64,000 nucleotides of DNA from JALQUL01 sp040382935. Its GTDB lineage: Bacteria; Pseudomonadota; Gammaproteobacteria; Burkholderiales; Burkholderiaceae_C. The stretch covers positions 1-64,000 of the forward strand of contig JBEIEP010000009.1 of assembly GCA_040382935.1 (NCBI GenBank). The letters are read 5' to 3'. The translations under genes and the position numbers were made by a program. The notes below the pieces were generated by a model that was given only the letters and a program-made list of their open reading frames with translations, had not been told where the DNA came from and ran no database searches. The first letter of the stretch is position 1; the number at the start of each line of letters is the position of its first letter. Shown piece after piece: positions 54,363-63,376 of the stretch.

Positions 54363-55202
54363 TTACAGTTCAGGGGGAGCGCCTGACGGTTGTGCTGAAA
54401 TAGACAGCAACCAGTCCACCACCAAATTAACGCCTACCGTCATCAGGGTAATGGCCGCGGCAGGGTAAAACGGCGCCACGATTTCATACGTAATGCCATC
54501 CCCCATCTCTTTCACCATACCTCCCCAGTCGGGTGTGGGTGGCTGAATACCAATGCCTAAAAATGACAAGGCAGCAATAAACAAGAAGTTAAAACAAAAG
54601 CGCAGTCCAAACTCTGACACCAGGGGTGCATACGTATTGGGCAAGATTTCTTTGAACATAATCCAAAGGTTTCCTTCCCCGCGCAGACGCGCCGCCTCGA
54701 CATACTCCAGCACGGTCAGGTTCAAACCCAAGGACCGGGCCAAACGAAACACGCGCAACGAGTCTAGAGCGCCAATCGCAATGATTAGCACCGGGAAGGA
54801 CGAACCGAATACGCCTAGGATAATCAAAGCGAAAATCAATAGCGGTATCGACAACATCACATCCACAAAACGTGAAATCACCGTATCCACCCATCCACCC
54901 ATCACGGCAGCGGTAAACCCAAAGGTGATGCCTATCGTGGCCGACACCATGGTGGTGGCCAGCGCAATGCCTATGGTGATGTGTGCCCCGTGCATGAGTC
55001 GGGACAAAATGTCTCTGCCCAACTGATCTGTACCTAACCAAGCCAACTTGGATGCGGGCTCGTAGGATTTACCAATAATGTCCGAGGCTTCATAGGGCGC
55101 TATAAATGGTCCAATGACTGCAACCAGAGCAAAGAACTCAATGATGAATAGGCCGACCAACGCCGTCAAAGGGGGGGGGTGACCAAATAGTTTAATTTTC
55201 AT
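54363..55202 (-). CDS. ABC transporter permease (DppC-like)
   Basis: An inner-membrane permease of 279 residues with about six helices. The DppC-type EAA loop is EYVEAARLRGEGNLWIMFKEILPN (about 166-189), preceded by LLIFALIILGVFGSSFPVLIIAIG. The C-terminal end, FAALSFLGIGIQPPTPDWGGMVKEM-like, fits the family. A run of nine C residues on the coding strand (plus coordinates 55171-55179) encodes a Pro-rich spot near residue 9, a possible slippage site. It lies 9 bp after the DppB gene stop and 9 bp before the ATPase gene. Confidence 0.93.
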   Translation of the reverse strand: MKIKLFGHPPPLTALVGLFIIEFFALVAVIGPFIAPYEASDIIGKSYEPASKLAWLGTDQLGRDILSRLMHGAHITIGIALATTMVSATIGITFGFTAAVMGGWVDTVISRFVDVMLSIPLLIFALIILGVFGSSFPVLIIAIGALDSLRVFRLARSLGLNLTVLEYVEAARLRGEGNLWIMFKEILPNTYAPLVSEFGLRFCFNFLFIAALSFLGIGIQPPTPDWGGMVKEMGDGITYEIVAPFYPAAAITLMTVGVNLVVDWLLSISAQPSGAPPEL

Positions 55203-55211
55203 AGGGCGCCC

Positions 55212-56159
55212 TTAACGTGGATTTTTAAGGCGTGGATTGACCAAAATGCCCAACACGTCCGCCGTTGTGTTGAGCACAATAAACACCATAGCAAACACCA
55301 GACCGCAGGCTTGAATGACCGGTACATCGCGTTTCGATACCGCATCCACCATCAATTGCCCCATACCTGGGTAAACAAATACCGCCTCAATCACGACCAC
55401 TCCAACAATCAGGTAGGCCAAGTTAAGGGCAATAATGGTAATGATGGGGGCTGCGGCGTTGGGTAGCGCGTGCCGGGCAATGACCCGACTGCGCGCCGCA
55501 CCTTTCAAAAATGCCATCTCGATGTAAGGGGTGGCCATCACGCCCAACACCGAACTGCGCGTCATGCGTTGCATATGGGCAATCACCAGCAGGCCCAGCG
55601 CAATCACCGGCAGGGTCACTGTAAACAGCTTTTCCGAAAAATCCATACCTGGGAAGACGGTAGCCAACGAAGGAAACCAACCCAACTTGGTACTAAACAC
55701 CATGATCAAGATGTAGCCCATGAAAAACTCTGGCACCGATATCGTGATAAGCGTGAGGATATTGGACGATTTGTCAAACCACTTGCCCTCATTGATGGCG
55801 CCCATAACGCCCATTCCAACGGCCAGAGGCACCGCGATCAAAGCCGCGTAACCCGCCAAGAACAAGGTATTTCCTAACCGCGGCATGATCTCGTCGATGA
55901 TGACGCGCTTATTGGTCAAGGCCTGTCCTAAATCGCCTTGCAGGGCGGCAAACAACCAGTTGAAGTACCGGATATAGGCCGGTTGGTCTAGACCCAATTC
56001 CTTGCGAAATGCCGCCAGCGCTTCTGGAGTAGCCTGGTTACCCAGTACCGCCGAGGCGACGTCGCCGGGAAGAATCTGGGTACACAAAAAAATGACCACC
56101 GAAACTGCAAGCAGGGTAAAAAATCCCTGTGCAACACGACTGAAAATAAGTCTTAGCAT
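55212..56159 (-). CDS. ABC transporter permease (DppB-like)
   Basis: Inner-membrane permease of 315 residues with about six helices. The N-terminal FFTLLAVSVVIFLCTQILPGDVASAVLG is a DppB signature. The EAA loop is IEMAFLKGAARSRVIARHALPNA (about 225-247). The C terminus has AVSKRDVPVIQACGLVFAMVF. With the downstream DppC-like and ATPase genes it forms one importer. The gene starts about 210 bp downstream of the substrate-binding protein stop, with a stable hairpin at 56327-56354 between them. Confidence 0.93.
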   Translation of the reverse strand: MLRLIFSRVAQGFFTLLAVSVVIFLCTQILPGDVASAVLGNQATPEALAAFRKELGLDQPAYIRYFNWLFAALQGDLGQALTNKRVIIDEIMPRLGNTLFLAGYAALIAVPLAVGMGVMGAINEGKWFDKSSNILTLITISVPEFFMGYILIMVFSTKLGWFPSLATVFPGMDFSEKLFTVTLPVIALGLLVIAHMQRMTRSSVLGVMATPYIEMAFLKGAARSRVIARHALPNAAAPIITIIALNLAYLIVGVVVIEAVFVYPGMGQLMVDAVSKRDVPVIQACGLVFAMVFIVLNTTADVLGILVNPRLKNPR

Positions 56160-56326
56160 GATGTTCTACCTTTCCGTGGAAGGGAGTCGACCTGACGCAC
56201 ATGCCTTGCCAAATCACTTGGCGGCAGCGCCCTGATGCCGATCAAAAAAAAACTGGTGTACTACGCAAAAAGCATATTACACCAGCGTGCATTTTTCCCA
56301 CTAAGGGATTTCCATCCTACACTGCG

Positions 56327-56354
56327 CACTGGCCTGGCGAATGACAGGCCAGTG
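56327..56354 (-). terminator. Hairpin between substrate-binding protein gene and DppB gene
   Basis: CACTGGCCT and AGGCCAGTG form a 9-bp stem with a 10-nt loop, 18 bp after the stop of the substrate-binding protein gene. No T run follows on the minus strand, so it is more likely a stabilising or partial-termination hairpin that lets the binding protein be made in excess of the permeases. This arrangement is common in ABC operons. Confidence 0.5.
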
Positions 56355-56371
56355 GCAAGGGTCGACCGAAA

Positions 56372-57937
56372 TTAAGCGAACCAGCCTTTCTCAGGCAGGC
56401 GCTGGTCGTTCATGTCGTAACGTGCGTGAGGCACCAAGCCTTGCAGCTTTTTGTTGTACGCGTCCATCGCATCGCCAATCGCAAAGCAAATCATGCCTGC
56501 CTCGTCGGCAATCATGCGCTGAACTTCGGAGTACATTTGGGCGCGCTTTTTGTCGTCGGTTTCGACGCGAGCGGCACGCACCAGGTTGTCGAACTTCTCG
56601 CTGCGGTAGCGCGTATCGTTCCAGGCAGCAGTTGACATAAACGTTTGCGATACGGCAAGGTCAGCCGTGGGACGGTTGCCCCAGTACACCGCGCAGAACG
56701 GGGCTTTGAGCCACACGTTATCCCAGTAGCCGTCGCCCGACACTTTTTTCACTTGCAGGTCAACGCCTGCTTTCTTGGCCGATTCTTGGAACACCAAAGC
56801 GGCATCAACAGCACCAGAGAATGCACCGTCCGAGGTTTGCAACTCGAATGGACCCGAAAAACCGGCCTTTTTGAAGTGGAACTTGGCTTTGTCGGGATCG
56901 TAGGCCTTGGCCTTGAGGTTGTTGTCGTGGTACTGGATGGCAGGGCCGATGGTGTGGTCTTTACCCACAGTGGCGTAGCCTGACCACACGTTTTTAACGA
57001 TTTTTTCACGGTCAATGGCGTACTTCAAGCCCAACATCACGTCCTTGTTGTTGTAGGGCGCTGTGTCAACATGGGCAACAAACGCAAAGCGGTTACCTGC
57101 GCCTTTTGTGCGGTTAATGCCCAGCTTGGAATTTTTTGCCAGCAGTTCAACGGTTTTTGGATTAACGCGGTTAATGGCGTCAACCTGGCCGGTTTGTAGG
57201 GCTTGCGAGCGAGCGGCTGCGTCGATGATGTAGCGGATCTCGACCGTATCAAAGTGACCGCGGCCTTTTTTCCAGTATTCGCCTGATTTGCGCTTACCGA
57301 CAACGCGGGTGCCAGGCTGCCACTCGGCCAATGTGAAGGCGCCAGTGCCATCAGGCTTGGAGAAGTCGGTGGTGCCGGCTGGAACCATGATCAAGTGGTA
57401 GTCGGACAACACGGCTGGGAAGTCGGCATTGCCGTCTTTCAGCACAAACTGAATTTGATTGGCCGACAGCTTTTTGATTTCAGTGATGGATTCGAGCAAG
57501 CTCTTGGCCGGCGATTTGGTTTCGCCGCGGTGCAGGCCGATGGAATAAATCGCGTCATCAGCGTCAAAGGTTTTACCAGAGGTAAAGGTAATGCCTTTGC
57601 GCAGGTTAAAAGTCCATTCCTTGGCACCCGGTTTGACTTCCCAGCTTTCGGCCAATTCGCCAACGGGTTTACCCGAGTTGTCGATTTCGATAAGCATATT
57701 CCAGAACATCAGGCTGTACATGATGGGGATGGAGTCGGCGTAGGTGCGTGGATCCAAGCTGTCAGAGGGTGAGCCACCTTCCATGCCCAAGCGCAAGGTG
57801 CCGCCTTTTTTCGGCGCGCCTTGAGCCAAAGCAGGGCCTGCGCCCAACATGGCACCCAAGCCTACAGCGGAGGCACCGCCTATCACTTGGCGTCGATCTA
57901 ACAAGATTCCAGATTCAGTGGCTTCAAAATTTTCCAT
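56372..57937 (-). CDS. ABC transporter substrate-binding protein (extracytoplasmic, DppA-like)
   Basis: A family-5 (SBP_bac_5) binding protein of 521 residues. The N terminus has a Tat-like signal, LLDRRQVIGGASAVGLGAML, followed by GPALAQG, so export is probably by the Tat pathway. The mature part begins KKGGTLRLGMEGGSPSDSLDP, then WTFNLRKGITFTSGKTFDADD and VGLKYAIDREK-like DVMLGLKYAIDREKIV. The start at 57937 has GGAG about 9 nt upstream; a TTG at 57952 is less likely. The first gene of the importer operon, divergent from the quaternary-amine ABC ATPase. Substrate unknown; a peptide, opine or betaine-type compound is possible. Confidence 0.92.
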   Translation of the reverse strand: MENFEATESGILLDRRQVIGGASAVGLGAMLGAGPALAQGAPKKGGTLRLGMEGGSPSDSLDPRTYADSIPIMYSLMFWNMLIEIDNSGKPVGELAESWEVKPGAKEWTFNLRKGITFTSGKTFDADDAIYSIGLHRGETKSPAKSLLESITEIKKLSANQIQFVLKDGNADFPAVLSDYHLIMVPAGTTDFSKPDGTGAFTLAEWQPGTRVVGKRKSGEYWKKGRGHFDTVEIRYIIDAAARSQALQTGQVDAINRVNPKTVELLAKNSKLGINRTKGAGNRFAFVAHVDTAPYNNKDVMLGLKYAIDREKIVKNVWSGYATVGKDHTIGPAIQYHDNNLKAKAYDPDKAKFHFKKAGFSGPFELQTSDGAFSGAVDAALVFQESAKKAGVDLQVKKVSGDGYWDNVWLKAPFCAVYWGNRPTADLAVSQTFMSTAAWNDTRYRSEKFDNLVRAARVETDDKKRAQMYSEVQRMIADEAGMICFAIGDAMDAYNKKLQGLVPHARYDMNDQRLPEKGWFA

Positions 57938-58367
57938 CTTCATGATCTCCAAAAATGCCCTGCGACAGGCGAAAAGTTTATGCCGTACCCGTAAAGCCTT
58001 GCGGCCAACCTAACGACTTTGTTTTGCCACTGTTACAAGGAGGGCAAAAACCAAGTTTTCCTCTCGCTATGCTAACGGACAAGGCATTGACCTAAGCATC
58101 CGGACATTCCCTTAGTTGCAGGGGGGCGCTTTCCTCTGTGCAGACCCAAACGTGACACGGGTGGTCCACTGGAGTCGCTTGAGCGATGCTTGGCGTCGCA
58201 TTTCGAAAGCATGGGTGAAGGCGATGGCGCTATTTGCGGCGTTGTTGGGGGGCCAAACCCTAATGGGTGGAGTGAAAGAACTGGTTCACAATAGCGCAGC
58301 AAATGCGCAGTGAGCCTACAAACTCACGCACAGGCCGTGCCTTACTGGACAGACAAAAAGGATGACG
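57938..58367. other. Divergent promoter region between the two ABC systems (about 430 bp)
   Basis: No gene is supported. A 65-codon plus-strand frame (58116-58313) ends shortly before the ATPase gene but has no family features. TTTTGCC and GGCAAAA form a short inverted pair near 58022-58050. Promoters for both operons must lie here; I could not pick out convincing -35/-10 or sigma-54 sequences. Confidence 0.5.
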
Positions 58368-59561
58368 ATGAGTACAAAAAAAGTCGAGGTCAAGCACCTC
58401 TACAAGATTTTTGGTCCCAGACCCGACACAGCCATGGAGATGATTCGTTCAGGTGTGGGCAAGGACGAATTGTTCCAAAAGACTGGGATGGTGCTGGGCG
58501 TTAAAGATGCGTGTTTTGACGTGCAGGAAGGGGAAATATTTGTACTGATGGGATTGTCGGGCTCGGGTAAATCGACGCTGATCCGCCTGCTTAACCGACT
58601 GGTGGAGCCGTCCTTTGGTGAAGTATGGCTGGACGGGCAAGACGTTGCAAAATTGGATGAGCGCGCACTGATTCAGTTGCGCCGAAAAGATCTGGCCATG
58701 GTGTTCCAGTCGTTTGCGTTGCTGCCACACCTGACGGTGTTGGCCAATACGGCCTTTGGACTGGAGATCGCAGGCGTCGACAAAGGCAAGCGTGAGGCAA
58801 GGGCCATGCAAGTGTTGGAACAGGTTGGCTTGAAAGCCTTTGCACACAAAAAGCCTTCAGAACTGTCCGGAGGTATGCAGCAAAGGGTGGGATTGGCGCG
58901 CGCTTTGGCAGTAGACCCTACCTTGATGCTAATGGACGAGGCTTTTTCGGCACTGGACCCGCTCAAACGTACCGAGATGCAAGATCTGCTTCTTGATTTG
59001 CAGCGCGAACAAAAGCGAACCATTGTGTTTGTGTCGCACGATTTGGACGAAGCCTTTAAAATTGGCAACCGCATTGCCATTATGGAGGGTGGGCGCATCG
59101 TGCAAGTCGGGACTCCGGCCGAGATTCTACGCAACCCCAGCGAGGCCTACGTCAAGGCGTTCTTCAAAGGCGTTGATACCAAAAAATACCTGGTTGCCAG
59201 TGATCTAGCTGAGCCAGCAACCGTAGCGGTCTGGAGCGGTTCACCCGGTGCCGATCAATTGTCTACTTGGCTGGCTCAGGTCAGGGCCAGTGGTCAATCA
59301 TTGCTCCTGTTGGTTGACGAGGCGGGTCGGGTCGTGGGTCAGACGACCGAGGCCGATCTGATGTTGGCGCAGTTGGATGCCGCGGTTTGGACCCTTAGCA
59401 CAGACGTGCTGTGCCTTGACGGGCAACGGCGTTTGGGCGACGTCGGGCGTGAGGTTCTTCGTGCAGGGCACGGCGTTGCCGTGCTGGATGGGCAGGCATG
59501 CCTCTTGGGCGTGATTACAAAAAGTGGGTTACTGGCCCGCCTCATGGAAGAGGAGACTTGA
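58368..59561 (+). CDS. proV: Quaternary-amine (glycine betaine/choline) ABC transporter ATPase (ProV-like)
   Basis: ATPase of a betaine/proline/choline importer, about 397 residues. Features: NLYKIFG-like HLYKIFGPRPDTAMEM start, Walker A MGLSGSGKSTLIRLLNRL (about 59-76), signature ELSGGMQQRVGLARAL, Walker B LMLMDEAFSALDPL, and a C-terminal CBS-like regulatory region (about 280-397). ATG 58368 is preferred since AAAAGG is 6 nt upstream; ATG 58362 is also in frame. The permease gene follows after 1 bp. The substrate-binding protein (ProX/ChoX type) is not in the window. Confidence 0.92.
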   Translation: MSTKKVEVKHLYKIFGPRPDTAMEMIRSGVGKDELFQKTGMVLGVKDACFDVQEGEIFVLMGLSGSGKSTLIRLLNRLVEPSFGEVWLDGQDVAKLDERALIQLRRKDLAMVFQSFALLPHLTVLANTAFGLEIAGVDKGKREARAMQVLEQVGLKAFAHKKPSELSGGMQQRVGLARALAVDPTLMLMDEAFSALDPLKRTEMQDLLLDLQREQKRTIVFVSHDLDEAFKIGNRIAIMEGGRIVQVGTPAEILRNPSEAYVKAFFKGVDTKKYLVASDLAEPATVAVWSGSPGADQLSTWLAQVRASGQSLLLLVDEAGRVVGQTTEADLMLAQLDAAVWTLSTDVLCLDGQRRLGDVGREVLRAGHGVAVLDGQACLLGVITKSGLLARLMEEET

Positions 59562-59562
59562 G

Positions 59563-60423
59563 ATGGCAAACGAAATTCCTTTGGGTCAATGGGTAGAGAG
59601 TGGTGTCAAGTACGTGATCGACAACGATGGAGGTACCTTGGAACGCTTAGGCGAGGGCATCAGTTGGATGACCGAAATGTTGGAAATAGGCCTAGATCGA
59701 GTGCCTTGGTGGATTTTGGCGGCCGTCGTCGTTCTGATTGGTTTGTGGCGAGTGGGATGGAAGTTTGCCTTGTTTTGCGCCTTTTGCTGCTGGCTAATTA
59801 ATGGGACCGGGTTTTGGCCACAAACCATGATTACCTTGGCGCTGATCGTTGCATCCACACTGATCAGTTTGTTGCTGGGGCTGCCATTGGGTATCTGGAC
59901 CGCTAAAAGCTATCGCGCGGCGGCGTGGGTTAGGCCGGTGTTGGACTTTATGCAAACCATGCCTGCTTTTGTTTACCTCATACCAGCGGCTATGCTGTTT
60001 GGGCTGGGCCGCGCGCCCGGCGTGCTGGCCACTGTCATATTTGCGATGCCGCCCGTTGTTCGTTTAACCAGTCTGGGTATCCGGCAGGTCAGCAAAGAGC
60101 AGGTGGAGGCGGGTATTACCTTTGGCTGTACCCCTTGGCAACTGCTGATGAAGGTACAAATTCCTGGCGCTTTGCCCTCCATCATGGCAGGCATCAACCA
60201 GACCATTATGATGGCTTTGTCCATGGTCATTATTGCGTCTATGGTTGGCGCGGGAGGTTTGGGCAATGATGTGCTGGCGGGAATTAGCCGCCTGGATATA
60301 GGCCTAGGATTTGAGTCGGGCCTAGCGGTGGTGTTGCTGGCGATCATATTGGACCGCATCACTGAAACCTTTGACGGCAGCCGCCGCTCCTTTCCTTTAC
60401 CGTGGAAGAAATCAGGACGATGA
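59563..60423 (+). CDS. proW: Quaternary-amine ABC transporter permease (ProW-like)
   Basis: Permease of about 286 residues with 6-7 helices. The EAA loop is RQVSKEQVEAGITFGCTPWQLLMKVQIPGALPSIMAGINQ-type (split here: VSKEQVEAGITFGCTPW and KVQIPGALPSIM). The preceding PVLDFMQTMPAFVYLIPA segment is typical of ProW/OpuAB. It is translationally linked to the upstream ATPase gene and overlaps the start of the GlxA-like regulator by 4 bp (ATGA). With the ATPase it imports glycine betaine, choline or a related compound. Confidence 0.93.
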   Translation: MANEIPLGQWVESGVKYVIDNDGGTLERLGEGISWMTEMLEIGLDRVPWWILAAVVVLIGLWRVGWKFALFCAFCCWLINGTGFWPQTMITLALIVASTLISLLLGLPLGIWTAKSYRAAAWVRPVLDFMQTMPAFVYLIPAAMLFGLGRAPGVLATVIFAMPPVVRLTSLGIRQVSKEQVEAGITFGCTPWQLLMKVQIPGALPSIMAGINQTIMMALSMVIIASMVGAGGLGNDVLAGISRLDIGLGFESGLAVVLLAIILDRITETFDGSRRSFPLPWKKSGR

Positions 60424-61391
60424 AACCCACACAGGCTTTACCCCGGCGGCACTTTGCATTTTTAACGCTAGCGCAATATTCCTTTATTGCCTTGTCCAGC
60501 GCGGTCGAGGCTTTGCGCATGGCCAATCGCGTGGTAGGACAGGAGGTTTACCGTTGGTCCATTGTGTCTATGGACGGGCAGAGTGTGGCGGCTAGCAACC
60601 AGCTAACTCTTTCGCCCACAGTGGCCATAGCCGACGTGTCGGTAGCCGATATCGTTTTTGTGTGTGGTGGGTTGAACGTTGAACATTACGCTGGCTCTGA
60701 CGTATTAGCGGTGCTCCGACGATTGGACCGGCACGGAGTGGCGTTGGGATCGCTATGCACCGGGGGTTACGCCTTGGCCAAGGCCGGTTTGCTGGACCGG
60801 GTAAAAGCGGTGGTGCACTGGGAAAACATGTCCACATTGCGTGAAGAGTTCCCACAGGTTTTGTACTCGGACCAGGTGTTTGCGATTGACCAGAACCGGT
60901 ATACCTCGTCAGGCGGTGTTGCGCCCCTTGACATGATGCTGCATATCATCAAAAAAGACCTAGGCCGGGATGTGGTGCCTCGCATTTCTGACCAGTTTAT
61001 TGTGGACCGCATACGCAGTGACCAAGACCGCCAGCACATTCCTTTGCAAACGCGGGTGGGTCTTTACCATGAAAACCTGATTGAGGCGGCCGCCCTGATG
61101 GAGGCCAACATCGAGGAGCCGCTGTCGCTGGACGAGGTGGCGCAGTTGGTAGGGGTGTCACGCCGCCAGATCGAACGCCTGTTCAAGCGTTACGTTGGCC
61201 AGGTGCCCGCCAAATACTACTTGGACGTGCGGCTGCAACAGGCGCGTCGTTTGCTGCTGCAGTCGTCAATGTCGGTCATGGAGGTTGCGGTGGCCTGTGG
61301 CTTTCAATCGCCACCGCATTTTTCCAAATGTTACCGCGGCAAGTTTGGTCATACCCCCAGCGCGGAGCGGAACAAAGGAACGTCGGCGTAA
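60420..61391 (+). CDS. GlxA-family AraC-type regulator (GbdR-like candidate)
   Basis: A 323-residue regulator with an N-terminal DJ-1/PfpI-type domain (LTLAQYSFIALSSAVEALRMAN, then GSLCTGGYALAKAGLLDR) and a C-terminal AraC DNA-binding domain (SLDEVAQLVGVSRRQIERLFKRYVG, then VMEVAVACGFQSPPHFSKCYR). This architecture is that of GbdR/ArgR/CdhR in Pseudomonas, where GbdR responds to glycine betaine and dimethylglycine and turns on demethylation and sarcosine oxidase genes. The location beside proVW, soxBDAG and a corrinoid module supports a GbdR-like role. It overlaps proW by 4 bp. Effector is inferred. Confidence 0.88.
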   Translation: MKPTQALPRRHFAFLTLAQYSFIALSSAVEALRMANRVVGQEVYRWSIVSMDGQSVAASNQLTLSPTVAIADVSVADIVFVCGGLNVEHYAGSDVLAVLRRLDRHGVALGSLCTGGYALAKAGLLDRVKAVVHWENMSTLREEFPQVLYSDQVFAIDQNRYTSSGGVAPLDMMLHIIKKDLGRDVVPRISDQFIVDRIRSDQDRQHIPLQTRVGLYHENLIEAAALMEANIEEPLSLDEVAQLVGVSRRQIERLFKRYVGQVPAKYYLDVRLQQARRLLLQSSMSVMEVAVACGFQSPPHFSKCYRGKFGHTPSAERNKGTSA

Positions 61392-61399
61392 GTGCAGGG

Positions 61400-61792
61400 T
61401 TGAGCCACACCGACCACAAAGTGCTAATCACCGGGGTTGCCAGCGGTAGTATGGGTTTGCGCGGCGCTCGCCCTACGCCTCGGTCAAATGGGTAATTCGG
61501 GGGCTTACACGGTCTCTCGAACAAAAGTTGGGTCCCCACCGCATCAGGGTCAACTGCCTTTGCCCCTGGGTCTGTCGCAGGGCCGCGTATTGAGGCAGTC
61601 ATGCACAGAGAGGCACACGCGACCGGGCAGCCCTTGGAATCGGTGCGTCAGAGCTATCAAAACGCCAATTCATTGCGGTGCTTTGTGACGGCAGATGACT
61701 TGGCCCAGGCGGCGCTCTATTTAACCTCTGACGCCGGAGAGAATGTCTTTGGCATAGACTTGGTGGTCGATGGCCATACGGAAACCTTTTGA
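61400..61792 (+). pseudogene. Decayed short-chain dehydrogenase (SDR) gene
   Basis: Fragments of one SDR gene in different frames. The N-terminal KVLITGVASGSMG (from TTG 61400) is an altered TGxxxGIG motif, and the frame soon stops. After a large internal gap comes EQKLGPHRIRVNCLCP, which aligns with the family's (R)VNxxxPG segment, then a frame change to VAGPRIEAVMHREAH and the C-terminal ALYLTSDAGENVFGIDLVVDGHTE. The catalytic Tyr-x3-Lys region is missing. It is therefore inactive. Intact relatives sit in similar operons, possibly for an alcohol or aldehyde intermediate. Confidence 0.75.
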
Positions 61793-62018
61793 ACCTGCTG
61801 GGTACACCCGACTTTGCAAGCGCAAGGTTTAGAATAGAGTGGTATTTGGCATTCGGTTTTATGATTCGGTGGATGATAAAAATGAATGTCGTGACGGGGC
61901 AAGGCCGCGTCGCTAATCGGGCAGAGGTATAGAGAGTGGGCGCTTACCATTTTTGTAATCGCTAGGGCGGCGTCTAGGCAAATCAACACACCCCTCAACA
62001 CAGCATTTGGAGAACATA

Positions 62019-62720
62019 ATGGCAGACGATTTTGACGACTTGGATTTGAACTCATTAAACGATGACGATCTGGTCGAGCAGGTACACGACGACCTGTACA
62101 ACGGACTGCGCGAAGAGGTGGTTGAAGCCACTGAAATTTTGCTAGGGCGCGGCTGGTCTGCCAGCAAGGTGCTCGATGACGCCTTGGTTGAAGGCATGCG
62201 CATTGTGGGTGTTGATTTTCGCGATGGCATCCTGTTCGTGCCAGAGGTGTTGTTAGCCGCCAACGCCATGAAAGGCGGCATGGAAATTTTGCGCCCGCTG
62301 TTGGCGGAAACCGGCGTTGAACCCATTGGCAAGATGGTGATTGGCACGGTCAAAGGCGACATTCACGACATCGGAAAGAATCTGGTGGGCATGATGATGG
62401 AGGGCGCAGGTTTTGAAGTGGTTGATCTGGGCATTAACAACCCGGTTGAAAAATACTTGGCTGCTTTGGAAGAGCATAAACCCGACATTTTGGGTATGTC
62501 AGCGCTGCTCACCACCACCATGCCTTACATGAAGGTGGTGATTGATACCTTGAAAGAGCAGGGCCTGCGTGACGACTATATTGTTCTGGTGGGAGGAGCT
62601 CCGTTGAACGAAGAGTTTGGCAAGGCTGTCGGCGCGGACGCGTACTGTCGCGATGCAGGCGTGGCGGTTGAAACTGCCAAAACCTTGATCGCCAAGCGCC
62701 GCGCTGCACGCGCGGCTTAA
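62019..62720 (+). CDS. Methyltransferase-associated corrinoid (B12-binding) protein
   Basis: A cognate corrinoid protein of 233 residues. The helical cap domain covers about residues 15-100 and the B12-binding Rossmann domain about 105-225. It has the base-on-less ligand motif DIHDIG with Asp114 and the Co-ligating His116, followed by MSALLTTTMPYMKVVID and GGAPLNEEFGKAVGADAY. It carries the methyl group between the MttB protein (51135) and the next acceptor. GGAG lies 6 nt upstream of ATG. The 227 bp before it shows no recognisable cobalamin riboswitch. Confidence 0.95.
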   Translation: MADDFDDLDLNSLNDDDLVEQVHDDLYNGLREEVVEATEILLGRGWSASKVLDDALVEGMRIVGVDFRDGILFVPEVLLAANAMKGGMEILRPLLAETGVEPIGKMVIGTVKGDIHDIGKNLVGMMMEGAGFEVVDLGINNPVEKYLAALEEHKPDILGMSALLTTTMPYMKVVIDTLKEQGLRDDYIVLVGGAPLNEEFGKAVGADAYCRDAGVAVETAKTLIAKRRAARAA

Positions 62721-62728
62721 GTTCTTTC

Positions 62729-63376
62729 ATGCAAACCATCAGGCCGCCGGTATTGGTATTGGCCTGCGGTGCGCTGGCCAATGAAGTGTTGGACTTGTGT
62801 CAGTTCAATCGATGGACGCATTTTGAGTTGCAATGTCTACCCGCCCATTGGCACAACCGGCCCGAGCACATTGCCCCGGGTGTTAAAGAAAAGTTAACCG
62901 AGCTTGCGCCCCTGTACGAAAGGGTATTGATCGGTTACGGCGATTGTGGGTCAGGCGGATTGCTCGACGAGGTGATAGACGAATTTGTTGGGCAAGGGTT
63001 TCGGGTTGAACGGATACCCGGCGCGCATTGTTATGAATTTTTCGCCGGTGGCAAATTGTTTGAGGCCTACGTCGAGGAAGAGTTGGGTACCTTTTATCTC
63101 ACCGACTTTTTGGTGCGGCATTTTGACCAACTGGTGATGAAAGGCATGGGCATAGACAAGCACCCTGAGCTTTTGGACCTGTATTTTGGAAATTACAAAC
63201 GCCTGATGTACCTGGCGCAGGTGGTGACCGATGAACGCTTGATTCAGGCCAGGGCGGCGGCTGAACGATTGGGCTTGGCTTTTGAATACCGGGTAACCGG
63301 TTATGGAGACCTAGAGCGGGCTATGCACCAACAGGTCTCACCGGAATTAGAAAAGGTGATTACGTGGCAAAGTTGA
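62729..63376 (+). CDS. DUF1638 family protein
   Basis: A 215-residue protein of unknown function. DUF1638 genes accompany corrinoid methyltransferase systems in methanogens and in some proteobacteria. It begins PPVLVLACGALANEVLDLC. Possible metal ligands are visible: Cys13, Cys24, Cys36, His40/His42/His47, Cys73 in LIGYGDCGSGG, and His100-Cys101 in GAHCYEFFAGG. The conserved Cys/His spread suggests a metal or corrinoid-handling role, for example in corrinoid protein maturation or activation. It lies 8 bp after the corrinoid gene and overlaps the next gene by 13 bp. Confidence 0.88.
   Translation: MQTIRPPVLVLACGALANEVLDLCQFNRWTHFELQCLPAHWHNRPEHIAPGVKEKLTELAPLYERVLIGYGDCGSGGLLDEVIDEFVGQGFRVERIPGAHCYEFFAGGKLFEAYVEEELGTFYLTDFLVRHFDQLVMKGMGIDKHPELLDLYFGNYKRLMYLAQVVTDERLIQARAAAERLGLAFEYRVTGYGDLERAMHQQVSPELEKVITWQS

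Noticed and set aside
58116..58313. 65-codon ORF before the ProV-like gene
   Set aside because: It resembles no family and has unclear start signals; it lies in a promoter region.
61793..62018. Possible cobalamin riboswitch before the corrinoid gene
   Set aside because: I looked for the B12-box and paired core elements and did not find them.
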